Positions 1 to 7,006 are shown, counted from the stretch's first letter. The stretch: 17,801 nt of DNA from JAIKWW01 sp052169645 (GCA_052169645.1 JBQNCA010000031.1:1-17801), one strand, 5' to 3'. Translations and numbers: made by a program. Notes: generated by a model not told the origin, from the sequence alone.

Positions 1-393
1 CGCTTTATGGAGCTCAGCAAGCTTGAAGCTGAGAGAAACGAGATAGAGAAACGTTTGAACGAGCTCAGAGAGCCGGTGTTGATAGAGCAGGGATATACTG
101 AAATTATTAACGGAAATCATGAGGCGGGTTTGGCAATTTTAGAAAAATATATAGATACCGAGCATATGAAATGGTGGCCGCTGCCGTATTATCTCGGTAT
201 GGCATATAATCGAACGGGAAGATTCGAGGATGCACTTGCGGTTTTGAAAAAGGCTTTTTATGGAAATCCTTCGAGCGGTGAAATTTTAGCGGAGCTTGTT
301 ATAGCAAATCAAGCATTGGGTGATGAGGTAAATACCGAAAAATACAGGAAGAAGTTGGATATAATCAGAGAATCATCCGGCTATGGCAAATAG
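1..393 (+). CDS. TPR-repeat protein, C-terminal part (5' end outside window)
   Basis: The frame is open from the window edge, so the ATG at position 7 need not be the start and the gene probably begins upstream. The visible part starts with a charged, coiled-coil-like helix (roughly residues 3-22 from that Met), followed by about two tetratricopeptide-like helix pairs. The clearest is YYLGMAYNRTGRFEDALAVL, with the usual small, aromatic and leucine spacing and a following NPSS turn. It ends with a third partial helix pair and a charged tail. TPRs mediate protein-protein contacts; nothing here identifies a partner or pathway. No signal peptide or membrane segment is visible. A probable terminator follows, so this gene is likely not cotranscribed with the heme genes downstream. 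The family call is good; the function is unknown. Confidence 0.65.
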   Translation, partial: RFMELSKLEAERNEIEKRLNELREPVLIEQGYTEIINGNHEAGLAILEKYIDTEHMKWWPLPYYLGMAYNRTGRFEDALAVLKKAFYGNPSSGEILAELVIANQALGDEVNTEKYRKKLDIIRESSGYGK

Positions 394-449
394 AAAATTA
401 GAACATAAGAATTTTATTTTAAATAACTGATTTGTTTGTAAATAACAGA

Positions 450-494
450 GAGCAGCTTATCAATCACCTATGGTGACGGCTGCTCCGATTTTTT
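450..494 (+). terminator. Probable intrinsic terminator after the TPR gene
   Basis: A 7-bp outer stem GAGCAGC (450-456) pairs with GCTGCTC (479-485). Inside it, TCACC (464-468) pairs with GGTGA (472-476) around a 3-nt loop. Six T residues follow at 489-494. Stem plus T-run is typical of Rho-independent termination; the internal bulge between the two stems makes it less than ideal. It separates the TPR gene from the control region of the heme island. Confidence 0.6.
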
Positions 495-503
495 GAATGC
501 AGA

Positions 504-517
504 TTAGTCAAGTCTAA
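504..517. promoter_or_regulatory. Candidate operator, TTAG-N6-CTAA dyad 1
   Basis: TTAGTCAAGTCTAA is a dyad with TTAG/CTAA arms around six bases; adding flanking A and T gives ATTAG/CTAAT. The same arms with the same spacing recur at 725-738, beside the promoter of the first transport operon. Metal-dependent DtxR-family repressors bind AT-rich dyads with TTAG...CTAA character, so this is a candidate site for such a regulator. It lies about 310 bp upstream of the first gene, far for direct repression. Confidence 0.3.
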
Positions 518-558
518 TAAATATCAGCTGTTATAAGTTTATTTCTATAGAGGGTGAT

Positions 559-603
559 ATGAAAAATTCATTATTGAGAAAAATTACTGTTTCGTTATTA
601 TAA
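559..603 (+). CDS. Possible 14-residue leader peptide or gene remnant
   Basis: An ATG at 559 is preceded by AGAGGGTGAT, which differs little from the anti-SD complement AGGAGGTGAT. It opens a 14-codon frame, MKNSLLRKITVSLL, that stops at 601-603. The sequence looks like the first half of a Sec signal peptide (basic start, then hydrophobic). It could be a translated leader, the remnant of a decayed gene, or chance. No homology can be claimed at this length. Confidence 0.2.
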   Translation: MKNSLLRKITVSLL

Positions 604-634
604 ATTGAACTGAAAAAAATATTTTTTATAATCG

Positions 635-648
635 TTAACCAAGGTTAC
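635..648. promoter_or_regulatory. Candidate operator dyad 2
   Basis: TTAACCAAGGTTAC contains the perfect arms TAACC and GGTTA around AA. It has the same 14-bp outline as the dyads at 504-517 and 725-738 and shares the central CAAG with the first, but its outer end is TTAC, not CTAA. The arms also resemble half of a DtxR-type box. It is a weaker member of the set. Confidence 0.25.
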
Positions 649-724
649 ACATCGAATTAACGTTGAAAACAAGAGCTTTATATAGTTAGTTAGGCAAAAT
701 AATATTAGAATTTGTTAACGAAAG

Positions 725-738
725 TTAGCACTTGCTAA
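725..738. promoter_or_regulatory. Candidate operator dyad 3, overlapping the -35 box
   Basis: TTAGCA-CT-TGCTAA is a perfect 6-bp inverted repeat with a 2-bp spacer. It covers the proposed -35 hexamer at 732-737, a classic position for a repressor that blocks RNA polymerase. The downstream operon is a transport operon with a DtxR-like regulator gene, so metal- or heme-responsive repression is a reasonable inference. No binding data exist here. Confidence 0.45.
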
Positions 739-760
739 TTATCTTTTAAGGATGTATATT
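732..760 (+). promoter_or_regulatory. Probable sigma-A promoter of the 831-5534 operon
   Basis: TTGCTA (732-737) and TATATT (755-760) are separated by exactly 17 bp, matching the vegetative promoter layout. Transcription would begin near 767, giving a leader of about 64 nt before the ATG at 831. It is the best promoter candidate in the 437-bp gap, and a perfect dyad overlaps its -35 box. Confidence 0.5.
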
Positions 761-782
761 AACGATAAGTATTAAGGCTAAG

Positions 783-795
783 CGGAAATTTTCCG
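783..795. promoter_or_regulatory. Palindrome in the leader of the first operon
   Basis: CGGAAA-T-TTTCCG is a perfect 6-bp inverted repeat around one base, just downstream of the predicted transcription start. The 1-nt centre makes it a poor RNA hairpin, so it would more likely be read as a protein-binding site on DNA. It may be coincidental. Confidence 0.25.
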
Positions 796-830
796 TATGA
801 TATTATGCAAAGGACAACAGATAATAAAAA

Positions 831-1193
831 ATGAAATTAGTATACTTAATAATCGGCGGAATTTCTTTGCTGCTGGGGATAACGGGAATAGTTCTTCCCG
901 GTTTGCCGACAGTACCGTTTCTGCTCCTTGCTGCCGGATGCCTTGCAAAGAGCTCCGATCGCCTACATCGTAAACTTGTCGGTACGAAGCTTTATCAAAA
1001 ATATGCGGCGGAATTTGTCGAACGGGGAGGTATGAGCAGGTCTATAAAAATCAGAATACTTATTATGAGTACGACTATGATGCTGATTGCCATGCTCTTA
1101 GCACCTGTATTCTGGATGAAGATGATAATAATAACTGTAATTATCATAAAATATTATGTTTTTTTAGTGCGGATTCCTACATTAAAGGAATAA
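831..1193 (+). CDS. DUF454 (YbaN-like) small inner-membrane protein
   Basis: This 120-residue protein matches the DUF454/YbaN family in length and signature: an N-terminal hydrophobic segment (about residues 3-22), the motif VLPGLPTVPFLLLA (21-34), then a conserved SSDRLHR-type stretch (41-47). Two more membrane segments follow at about 75-93 and 97-114. The family's function is unknown; I recall it beside heme and iron transport genes in Firmicutes. The ATG at 831 is the only plausible start because an in-frame TAA lies at 825-827. The nearest SD-like AAGGA (809-813) is 17 nt away, so initiation may be weak or leaderless-like. It is first in the operon and followed after 18 bp by the ABC pair, suggesting an accessory membrane role in the same transport process. 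Confidence 0.8.
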   Translation: MKLVYLIIGGISLLLGITGIVLPGLPTVPFLLLAAGCLAKSSDRLHRKLVGTKLYQKYAAEFVERGGMSRSIKIRILIMSTTMMLIAMLLAPVFWMKMIIITVIIIKYYVFLVRIPTLKE

Positions 1194-1211
1194 TAAAGGG
1201 AAATTGATACC

Positions 1212-3005
1212 ATGATGAAACGTCTTTTAACAACTGTACCCGAGGCGATGAAATATATATCGATAATAGTACTGGCACAGCTTGCAGCTCTTGTTGTAAA
1301 TATTGTAATGATTTTTATAATAGCTGATTTTGCTCAGGCTTTATTTTTAGGTAATGGAAATATAGTCTTCCTTATAAGTGCTATAATAGCAGCTGTTTTG
1401 TTGAGGATGCTTTCACAAAAGATTCAGACCTTGGCAGTATTTAAATCCTCTGAAAAAGTAAAGTCGTATTTCAGATCTTCATTATTTAAAAAAGTATATG
1501 GCTTCGGACTCGGCTACATAAATCATGTCAAGCCGGCGGAGCTTATACAGATAGGTGTTGAAGGGATAGAGCAGTTGGACAGCTTTTACGGACGGTTTGT
1601 GCCTCAGCTCATATATTCAATACTGTCACCGATTGTACTGTTTGCTTTTCTGGTGAAGGTTAACGCAACGGTGGCAATATTATTATTGGTATTTGTTCCG
1701 CTCATTCCTATGGCGATAATGCTTGTGCAGAAGCTTGCAAAAAAGGTTATGAGTGAATACTGGGGCTCGTATATCAATCTTTCTGACAGATTCCTCGACA
1801 ATATTCAAGGGCTTTCCACTTTGAAGCTTTACGGTGCGGATAAACACAGGGGCGACATTATGGATGAGGAAGCCGAGAATTTTCGAAAAGCTACTATGAA
1901 GCTTTTGCGTATGCAGATTGCAAATATAATTGTTATGGATGTGGTAGCATATGGCGGAGCCGGTTTGGGTACGGCAGCAGCGCTCGGGCAGCTACAGAGC
2001 GGACAGCTTGGCGTATTCGGAACAATATTGTTTATACTGCTCGTTGCGGAGTTTTTCCTTCCGCTGAGGCTGTTGGGATCTTTTTTTCATATAGCAATGA
2101 ACGGAATGGCGTCTGCTGAAAGGATGTTCAGAATCTTAGATATAAAAGAAGACGATGATAAACCTCGTGCAAAAGCGGATAAAGGTTCTATCGTATCAAT
2201 AAAAAATCTTAGCTTCGAATATGTTTCAGGGCAGACAGCATTGAAAAATATAAATTTAGAAATTCCTAAAAAAGGACTGACGGCATTTGTAGGTCCGAGC
2301 GGATGCGGAAAATCCACACTTGCAGCGATAATAAGCGGCAGCTGCAAAGCCACATCCGGAAGCGTAGGATACGGTGAAGAATTCGGAAACAGAATGAATT
2401 CGGATATTGCAGAGCATATCGCTTTTGTGGATGCATCGCCGTGGTTGTTCACCGGAAGCGTTGAGAAGAATTTGCGCATGGCGGCTCCGGAGGCGAGCGA
2501 CGATGAACTTTGGGAAGCTCTTAAAGCTGTAAGACTGGACGGATTTTTGGCTCTGAGGGACGGACTTAAAACGGAATTGACTGAAGGAGCTTCAAATCTT
2601 TCAGGAGGTCAGCGTCAACGACTTGCAATAGCAAGGGTACTTTTAAAAAAATCGGAACTCTATATATTTGATGAAGCCACTTCAAACATAGATGCGGAGA
2701 GTGAAGCCATCATTCTTGAACTTATGAAGGAACTGAAAAAAAGAGCTTCGGTTATACTAATAACGCATCATATAAGCGCAACTCTTTCAAGCGATAATAT
2801 CGTTCTTTTAGAAAAAGGGAAAATGACGGATAGCGGTTCTGCCGAAGATTTACTTAAAAAGAAAGGTTTGTTTGCAAGTCTTTATGAAGAACAGCAGCGT
2901 CTCGAAAACTTCAATTCAAAAGAAAAGGAAATAAGACAAACGGAAAATTTCGGAAATGTTAATTCCTTTAATCCTCAAAAGTCGGAGGTTGTGTTCAATG
3001 TATGA
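1212..3005 (+). CDS. Exporter-fold ABC transporter half (membrane + ATPase), subunit 1
   Basis: This 597-residue half-transporter has an N-terminal membrane domain (about residues 1-305, several hydrophobic segments) and a nucleotide-binding domain: Walker A GPSGCGKST 361-369, signature LSGGQ 463-467, Walker B YIFDE with D487/E488, and switch His 519 or 520. The usual Q-loop glutamine appears to be Asp (VDASPWLF, D407), an unusual change in a catalytic switch. A polar tail of about 35 residues follows the ATPase. It overlaps the next half-transporter gene by 8 bp, so the two probably form a heterodimer. The fold is that of exporters such as CydDC, but YbtPQ and mycobacterial IrtAB show that this fold can also import ferric siderophores. 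The iron/heme context favours a heme, porphyrin or siderophore substrate; direction is undetermined. AAAGGG (1195-1200) precedes the start. Confidence 0.85.
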   Translation: MMKRLLTTVPEAMKYISIIVLAQLAALVVNIVMIFIIADFAQALFLGNGNIVFLISAIIAAVLLRMLSQKIQTLAVFKSSEKVKSYFRSSLFKKVYGFGLGYINHVKPAELIQIGVEGIEQLDSFYGRFVPQLIYSILSPIVLFAFLVKVNATVAILLLVFVPLIPMAIMLVQKLAKKVMSEYWGSYINLSDRFLDNIQGLSTLKLYGADKHRGDIMDEEAENFRKATMKLLRMQIANIIVMDVVAYGGAGLGTAAALGQLQSGQLGVFGTILFILLVAEFFLPLRLLGSFFHIAMNGMASAERMFRILDIKEDDDKPRAKADKGSIVSIKNLSFEYVSGQTALKNINLEIPKKGLTAFVGPSGCGKSTLAAIISGSCKATSGSVGYGEEFGNRMNSDIAEHIAFVDASPWLFTGSVEKNLRMAAPEASDDELWEALKAVRLDGFLALRDGLKTELTEGASNLSGGQRQRLAIARVLLKKSELYIFDEATSNIDAESEAIILELMKELKKRASVILITHHISATLSSDNIVLLEKGKMTDSGSAEDLLKKKGLFASLYEEQQRLENFNSKEKEIRQTENFGNVNSFNPQKSEVVFNV

Positions 3006-4671
3006 ACGTAAAGAATCAAATCAAAGCTACATAAAAATAAGTATGCGTTTGATAGGTTGGGTTAAGCCTCTTGCAGGAGTTATGCTTCTTGCGGTGGGAA
3101 CCGGAGCTTTGGGACATATTGCAGCAATTTCTATCCCTGTGATAGGAGCATGGGGGACGGTACGGATAATGGGCGGACATTCACTGAATATATATCTAAT
3201 GGCTGTCATACTTGTCGGAATAGGTGTAATCAGAGCAATATGTCATTATATCGAGCAACTTTCAAATCATCATATAGCATTTAAGGTATTGGCGATTATA
3301 AGAAATCGTGTTTTTCTCGTGCTGCGTAAACTGGCACCCGCCAAGCTTGAGGGCAGAGACAGCGGAACTTTGGTTTCTGCACTTACATCGGATATAGAAT
3401 TGTTGGAGGTTTTTTATGCACACACCATATCGCCTGTATCCATAGCCACAGTCGTGACTGTCGTGATGTTCGCCTTCATGTTTCATTATCATTGGAGCTA
3501 TGCTTTGCTGGCACTTACATTTTATTTGATATTGGGAATAATCGTTCCGATTATAACTTCAAAGCTCGGACGTGAGGTCGGGAGAGCGCAGAGGGCTGAT
3601 TTGAGCAGATTAAATTCTTTCCTGCTTGACAGCTTTCGAGGAATAAGAGAATGTATACAATTTTCACAGGAAGATAAGCGATTGGAGGAACTTGAATCAT
3701 ATACAGATAAGCTCGTTACATCGACACGCCGTCTTTCTGATACTTCGGTGCACAATCTGAATTTGAGCCTTGCTGTAGTATTATCGGGATATATAGCGTT
3801 TTGGAGCCTTGCAACATATCTGTATGTCAACGGTTCGGTAAGCTGGGATGCTGCGGTTATACCGAGTATAGCTTTCATGAGCAGTTTCGGTCCGGTTTTG
3901 GCACTCTCAAATCTTGCAAATAACCTTTTACTCACCTTTGCCTGCGGGGAGAGAGTTTTCGGGATAATAGACGAAAAGCCTGCAGTAAATGAAAATACCG
4001 ACGGACGTGAGGCAAAATTTGAAGAGATGAAGCTGGAACATGTGGACTTCTCTTATGACGGGAAGCCTATACTTAGAAATTGGAATTTGGAACTCAATAA
4101 AGGTGAAATTTTAGGAATAAAAGGACCGAGCGGCTGCGGCAAATCGACGGCGCTTAAGCTTATGATGCGTATATATGATCCTTATGCAGGAAAGGTCATG
4201 CTCAACGAAGACTCGTTGAGCAGCTATCGAAGTGAAGCTGTGCGAAAAATGGAAAATCATATGAGTCAGTCTACTCATTTGTTTGACGACAGCTTGCTTG
4301 AAAATGTAAGATTGGCACGATTGGATGCAAGTGACGATGAGGTTTATGAAGCTTGCCGAAAGGCAGCCATAGATGAAACAATAAGAAGCTTCCCCGACGG
4401 ATATTTGACACCTGCGGGAGCTCTTGGCGACAGGCTTTCAGCCGGTGAGCGTCAGCGCATAGGCTTGGCAAGAGCATTTTTGCACGGCGGTTCGGTGACA
4501 TTGTTGGATGAGCCTACTGCAAACCTCGACAGTCTGAATGAAGCGGTTATTCTCAAGACAATACGTGAAGAAGCAAAAAAAGAACAGGCAGTAATAATAG
4601 TTAGTCACAGGGCATCGACTCTTCGCATAGCCGATCGTCTGCTGGAAGTTCAGGCAGAGGGTCTTTCTTAA
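2998..4671 (+). CDS. Exporter-fold ABC transporter half (membrane + ATPase), subunit 2
   Basis: This is the partner half-transporter, 557 residues from the ATG at 2998. That start is preferred over an in-frame ATG 42 bp upstream because GGAGG (2984-2988) sits 9 nt before it. The start overlaps the previous stop by 8 bp, implying translational coupling. The membrane domain covers about residues 15-320. The ATPase has Walker A GPSGCGKST 376-384, an intact Q-loop (MSQ), a variant signature LSAGE 480-484 instead of LSGGQ, Walker B LLDEP with D504/E505, and switch His 537. In an ABC dimer each ATP site joins one Walker A to the partner's signature, so the altered LSAGE here and the missing Q in subunit 1 suggest functionally unequal sites. 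Candidate substrates are as for subunit 1. Confidence 0.85.
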   Translation: MYERKESNQSYIKISMRLIGWVKPLAGVMLLAVGTGALGHIAAISIPVIGAWGTVRIMGGHSLNIYLMAVILVGIGVIRAICHYIEQLSNHHIAFKVLAIIRNRVFLVLRKLAPAKLEGRDSGTLVSALTSDIELLEVFYAHTISPVSIATVVTVVMFAFMFHYHWSYALLALTFYLILGIIVPIITSKLGREVGRAQRADLSRLNSFLLDSFRGIRECIQFSQEDKRLEELESYTDKLVTSTRRLSDTSVHNLNLSLAVVLSGYIAFWSLATYLYVNGSVSWDAAVIPSIAFMSSFGPVLALSNLANNLLLTFACGERVFGIIDEKPAVNENTDGREAKFEEMKLEHVDFSYDGKPILRNWNLELNKGEILGIKGPSGCGKSTALKLMMRIYDPYAGKVMLNEDSLSSYRSEAVRKMENHMSQSTHLFDDSLLENVRLARLDASDDEVYEACRKAAIDETIRSFPDGYLTPAGALGDRLSAGERQRIGLARAFLHGGSVTLLDEPTANLDSLNEAVILKTIREEAKKEQAVIIVSHRASTLRIADRLLEVQAEGLS

Positions 4672-4691
4672 GAACAAAGAGGTTATATGAA

Positions 4692-5534
4692 ATGTTTGAT
4701 ATTACTATAACGAATCAGCAAAAGCAATATCTTCTTTACTTTCTTGAAAATCAGTCGGCAGTTACTCTCACAAAGGCTGCAAACCATTTCCAATGCAGCA
4801 AAGTCAATTCAAAGAAGATAATAGACCGTATGGTATGCATAGGATTGGTGTATAAAGACAATAACAAAATGTACCTCACTGATCTCGGACAGCGCATGGC
4901 TGAAGAAAATCAAAATGAAAGAGCGGGAATGGCGCTCGTTTTGAATGAAGGACTGGGAATAGAAAAAGATGTATCTTATAGACTTGCATCTACTCTTTTG
5001 ACGGAAGAAAGCAGAGGTATGAGGAGCAAGCTTCTGTCTATGGCGGAGTATTTCGGCAAATTGGCAGACAGAAGCAGCGACTCCATAAGCTCCGATGAGA
5101 TGATAAAAATTTTAGGAGTAGGAGATTTCAAAACATACTTTGTTATATTCAGAGAAGCGACAATGGATCCGAGAGATGCATTTATGCCTCTTTCTATGGC
5201 TTTGGAAGGCTTTTACAAGGATGCACTGATAGTTATTGATGATAACGACAATGCCCATATAGAAATCAGGACGAAAACTGTTTTTAAAGAAATAGGAGGC
5301 AAAGCCTACAACAGCGAAGCGAAGCTGCTTGCGTTTTATGTGAATGGAGAAAAGATGGAATACCCTATAAATAAGGTTTGCCATCTCCCGTTTTCCCTCG
5401 TCAAGGAATGGTATTACATAGGCGGCGGAATATTGCAGGCATCTCTGGACTTATGTGTAATGCCGGAAAACAGTATAAAACATCAGCAATTTGCTCAATT
5501 TGTTTTCACAATAAACCTTTTCAATCTTGTATAA
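4692..5534 (+). CDS. Winged-helix regulator with DtxR-like N-terminus and unknown C-terminal domain
   Basis: This 280-residue protein has an N-terminal winged helix (about 5-70): a helix-turn-helix around AANHFQCSKVNSKKIIDRM and a wing ending GLVYKDNNKMYLTDLGQRMA, very like DtxR/MntR or MarR regulators. Residues 75-122 resemble the DtxR dimerization helices, but the His and Glu metal ligands of that family are not at their expected places. The remaining 155 or so residues match nothing I recognise. They look alpha/beta, with C230-H231, C255 and H264 as possible ligands. No membrane segment is present. The gene closes the first transport operon, 20 bp after subunit 2, with AGAGG 9 nt before its ATG. 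It probably controls this island in response to metal, heme or redox state; the ligand is not shown by the sequence. Confidence 0.65.
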   Translation: MFDITITNQQKQYLLYFLENQSAVTLTKAANHFQCSKVNSKKIIDRMVCIGLVYKDNNKMYLTDLGQRMAEENQNERAGMALVLNEGLGIEKDVSYRLASTLLTEESRGMRSKLLSMAEYFGKLADRSSDSISSDEMIKILGVGDFKTYFVIFREATMDPRDAFMPLSMALEGFYKDALIVIDDNDNAHIEIRTKTVFKEIGGKAYNSEAKLLAFYVNGEKMEYPINKVCHLPFSLVKEWYYIGGGILQASLDLCVMPENSIKHQQFAQFVFTINLFNLV

Positions 5535-5542
5535 ATATAGCC

Positions 5543-5585
5543 TTCAGCAGCTGAAAAAATATGCAGCAAGCCTGAAAGCTTGCAG
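5543..5585. other. Palindrome and hairpin in the inter-operon gap
   Basis: TTCAGC-A-GCTGAA (5543-5555) is a perfect inverted repeat followed by an A-run. Just after it, GCAAGC (5566-5571) can pair with GCTTGC (5578-5583) around a 6-nt loop. Neither is followed by a T-run, so an intrinsic terminator on the + strand is not well supported. They might be regulatory sites or attenuate read-through between the two operons. Confidence 0.3.
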
Positions 5586-5590
5586 TTGAT

Positions 5591-5608
5591 TCAGGTTAAC
5601 TAACTTAA
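5591..5608. promoter_or_regulatory. DtxR-box-like dyad before the heme-uptake operon
   Basis: TCAGGTTAACTAACTTAA holds AGGTTA and TAACTT around AC, a dyad with one mismatch in six. Its half-sites resemble the actinobacterial DtxR box (TTAGGTTAG...CTAACCTAA). It lies 46-63 bp before the TTG start at 5654, where an operator for that operon would be expected. I could not assign convincing -35/-10 boxes in the 119-bp gap, so the promoter position is open. Confidence 0.35.
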
Positions 5609-5653
5609 AGATGATGAACTTATGGTAAAAGAGATGAAAGGTCGGAGTTTATT

Positions 5654-7006
5654 TTGAAAGCTACAAAATTGATTCTATTGATTATATCTTTGATAATAGT
5701 GATTTTTATCGCCGCAGCCGCATCGGCTACCGAGAATCAGCTGCAGGACGGATGCTATGAGGTAGATATCAAACTCATGCATGCGGAGAAGGACAGACTT
5801 TCCATGGGAAGCAAGGGACTTTCCGATAAGGCTGAGCTGGTAGTAAACGACGGGAAAGGGCTTTTATACATGAAAGCCGTTCCTATAAAAGAGGAAAGCT
5901 TGACAACCTCGTTAATAAACTGCTATCTGCTTGAGGGCAATTCTTATAAAAAAGCTGCAGCCGGAGATTGGAGTCTTGAGTTGCCGGAGGTCAAAGGAGA
6001 AAGACCTGCAGTATTTGAAATCCCGATTGATGAAAAAACGGAATTTTTAAAGGTCCTTGTAAATCCTCAGGTAACCTTTATGGGAGGATTTCCTCTGCCT
6101 GCCCGTCTGAAGATAGATTGGAACTCGTTAAATAAAATAAAACAAAGTCCGTTGTACGAACATTTTAAAAACGGCAAAAAATTTACGGATACACAGGAAT
6201 TGTGGATATCCGCTTCAGGGATATCGGTTATGCCTGAACAACAAAATTTTGAAACGATGCCTGAGCTTGTAGTGTCGAATGTATTGCCGGATGAGGCGAA
6301 GAAACTCAGAACGGAAGCAGGAGCGGACGGAGGACAGGCATGGGAGATTTCTTTAAATGAACCTTTAAATGAAATACCGGAGAATAAGATAAATTCAATT
6401 CCTGAGCTGATGAAACCTTTAACTCAGGAAACTATGACCGTGCTGCTGCCGAGAAGTCAGGATGAAGATTCGGCTGTTTTATATGCATTTTCTGCGGACG
6501 GCGGCAAAAATAAAGTGGAGTTGAAAGCAGAGGGAAAGTTTTGGAGAGCGGAACATATAAGTTCGGGAAAATTCCTGCTGACAGAGGGTGCAAATTCCGG
6601 TACTGAAAAGCTGCAGCTGAACGATGATAATACTTCATCGACGGATACACTTTTGTCGGGCGATTTGTCTCAACCGGAAAATATTGCCGATTCCTCGGAA
6701 ATGCCCATATTGTCCGGGCTGCCTGCAAGTAATATCGCGGGAATATCAAAAAATACGGTTTTGCCTACAGTAGGCAAAAAAAATACGACAAATTTATCGA
6801 ATAATGTGAATAAAAACCATTCGAATACGGACAATTATATTCAGAGTGAAAAGGAAAGACCCGGCATTATTATAACGGTAATTGCCATATTCCTGATAAT
6901 GACGGTATCGGGCTTTGCCGTTTGGCGCAAACAGCTTCCACATCTTATGGATGAAATAGAAAGGCGCAGATATCTGCAATACTTTGAAAGGAGAGTGCTG
7001 AAATGA
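5654..7006 (+). CDS. Membrane-anchored NEAT-type heme-binding surface protein
   Basis: This 450-residue protein starts at TTG 5654, chosen because GGAG (5644-5647) lies 6 nt upstream and a Sec signal peptide (basic KATK, hydrophobic core, ASA cleavage near residue 25) follows immediately. Residues 33-158 form a NEAT-like domain: CYEVDIKLMHAEKDRLSMG at the start, a lysine-rich strand, and ARLKIDW at the end. NEAT domains are extracellular beta-sandwiches that bind heme. The tyrosine YxxxY ligand motif is not visible; Met51 and Met143 sit near the expected heme pocket. Residues 160-320 are an unrecognised extracellular region, 320-400 a polar Ser/Asn-rich stalk, 404-425 a membrane helix, then a basic tail. 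It overlaps the Shp-like gene by 4 bp (ATGA) and probably relays heme from the wall to the membrane. Confidence 0.75.
   Translation: MKATKLILLIISLIIVIFIAAAASATENQLQDGCYEVDIKLMHAEKDRLSMGSKGLSDKAELVVNDGKGLLYMKAVPIKEESLTTSLINCYLLEGNSYKKAAAGDWSLELPEVKGERPAVFEIPIDEKTEFLKVLVNPQVTFMGGFPLPARLKIDWNSLNKIKQSPLYEHFKNGKKFTDTQELWISASGISVMPEQQNFETMPELVVSNVLPDEAKKLRTEAGADGGQAWEISLNEPLNEIPENKINSIPELMKPLTQETMTVLLPRSQDEDSAVLYAFSADGGKNKVELKAEGKFWRAEHISSGKFLLTEGANSGTEKLQLNDDNTSSTDTLLSGDLSQPENIADSSEMPILSGLPASNIAGISKNTVLPTVGKKNTTNLSNNVNKNHSNTDNYIQSEKERPGIIITVIAIFLIMTVSGFAVWRKQLPHLMDEIERRRYLQYFERRVLK

Larger units (their letters stand above)
633..764. repeat. Scattered TTAACG motifs in the AT-rich control region
   Basis: TTAACG occurs at 657-662, 715-720 and 759-764, and its complement CGTTAA at 633-638. 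Two copies sit inside the palindrome GTTAAC (634-639, 714-719). Four copies in about 130 bp is notable, although the region is AT-rich and chance contributes. The spacings (about 20-60 bp) are irregular. They may be half-sites of a regulator acting on the promoter at 732-760. Nothing else gene-like is seen between 604 and 830. Confidence 0.2.

Noticed and set aside
394..830. Riboswitch or T-box leader in the long gap
   Set aside because: No conserved riboswitch core or T-box sequence is visible, and the predicted leader is only about 64 nt.
2956..2997. Upstream ATG extending ABC subunit 2 by 14 residues
   Set aside because: GGAGG at 2984-2988 is correctly spaced for the ATG at 2998, and the extra residues lie inside the previous gene without a suitable binding site.
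5543..5585. Intrinsic terminator after the regulator gene
   Set aside because: The inverted repeats lack a following T-run on the + strand, so only an unspecified hairpin is listed.
6761..6775. LPTVG sequence as a sortase signal in the NEAT-membrane protein
   Set aside because: The order is not LPxTG, it lies about 30 residues before the membrane helix, and a helix with basic tail is a sufficient anchor.
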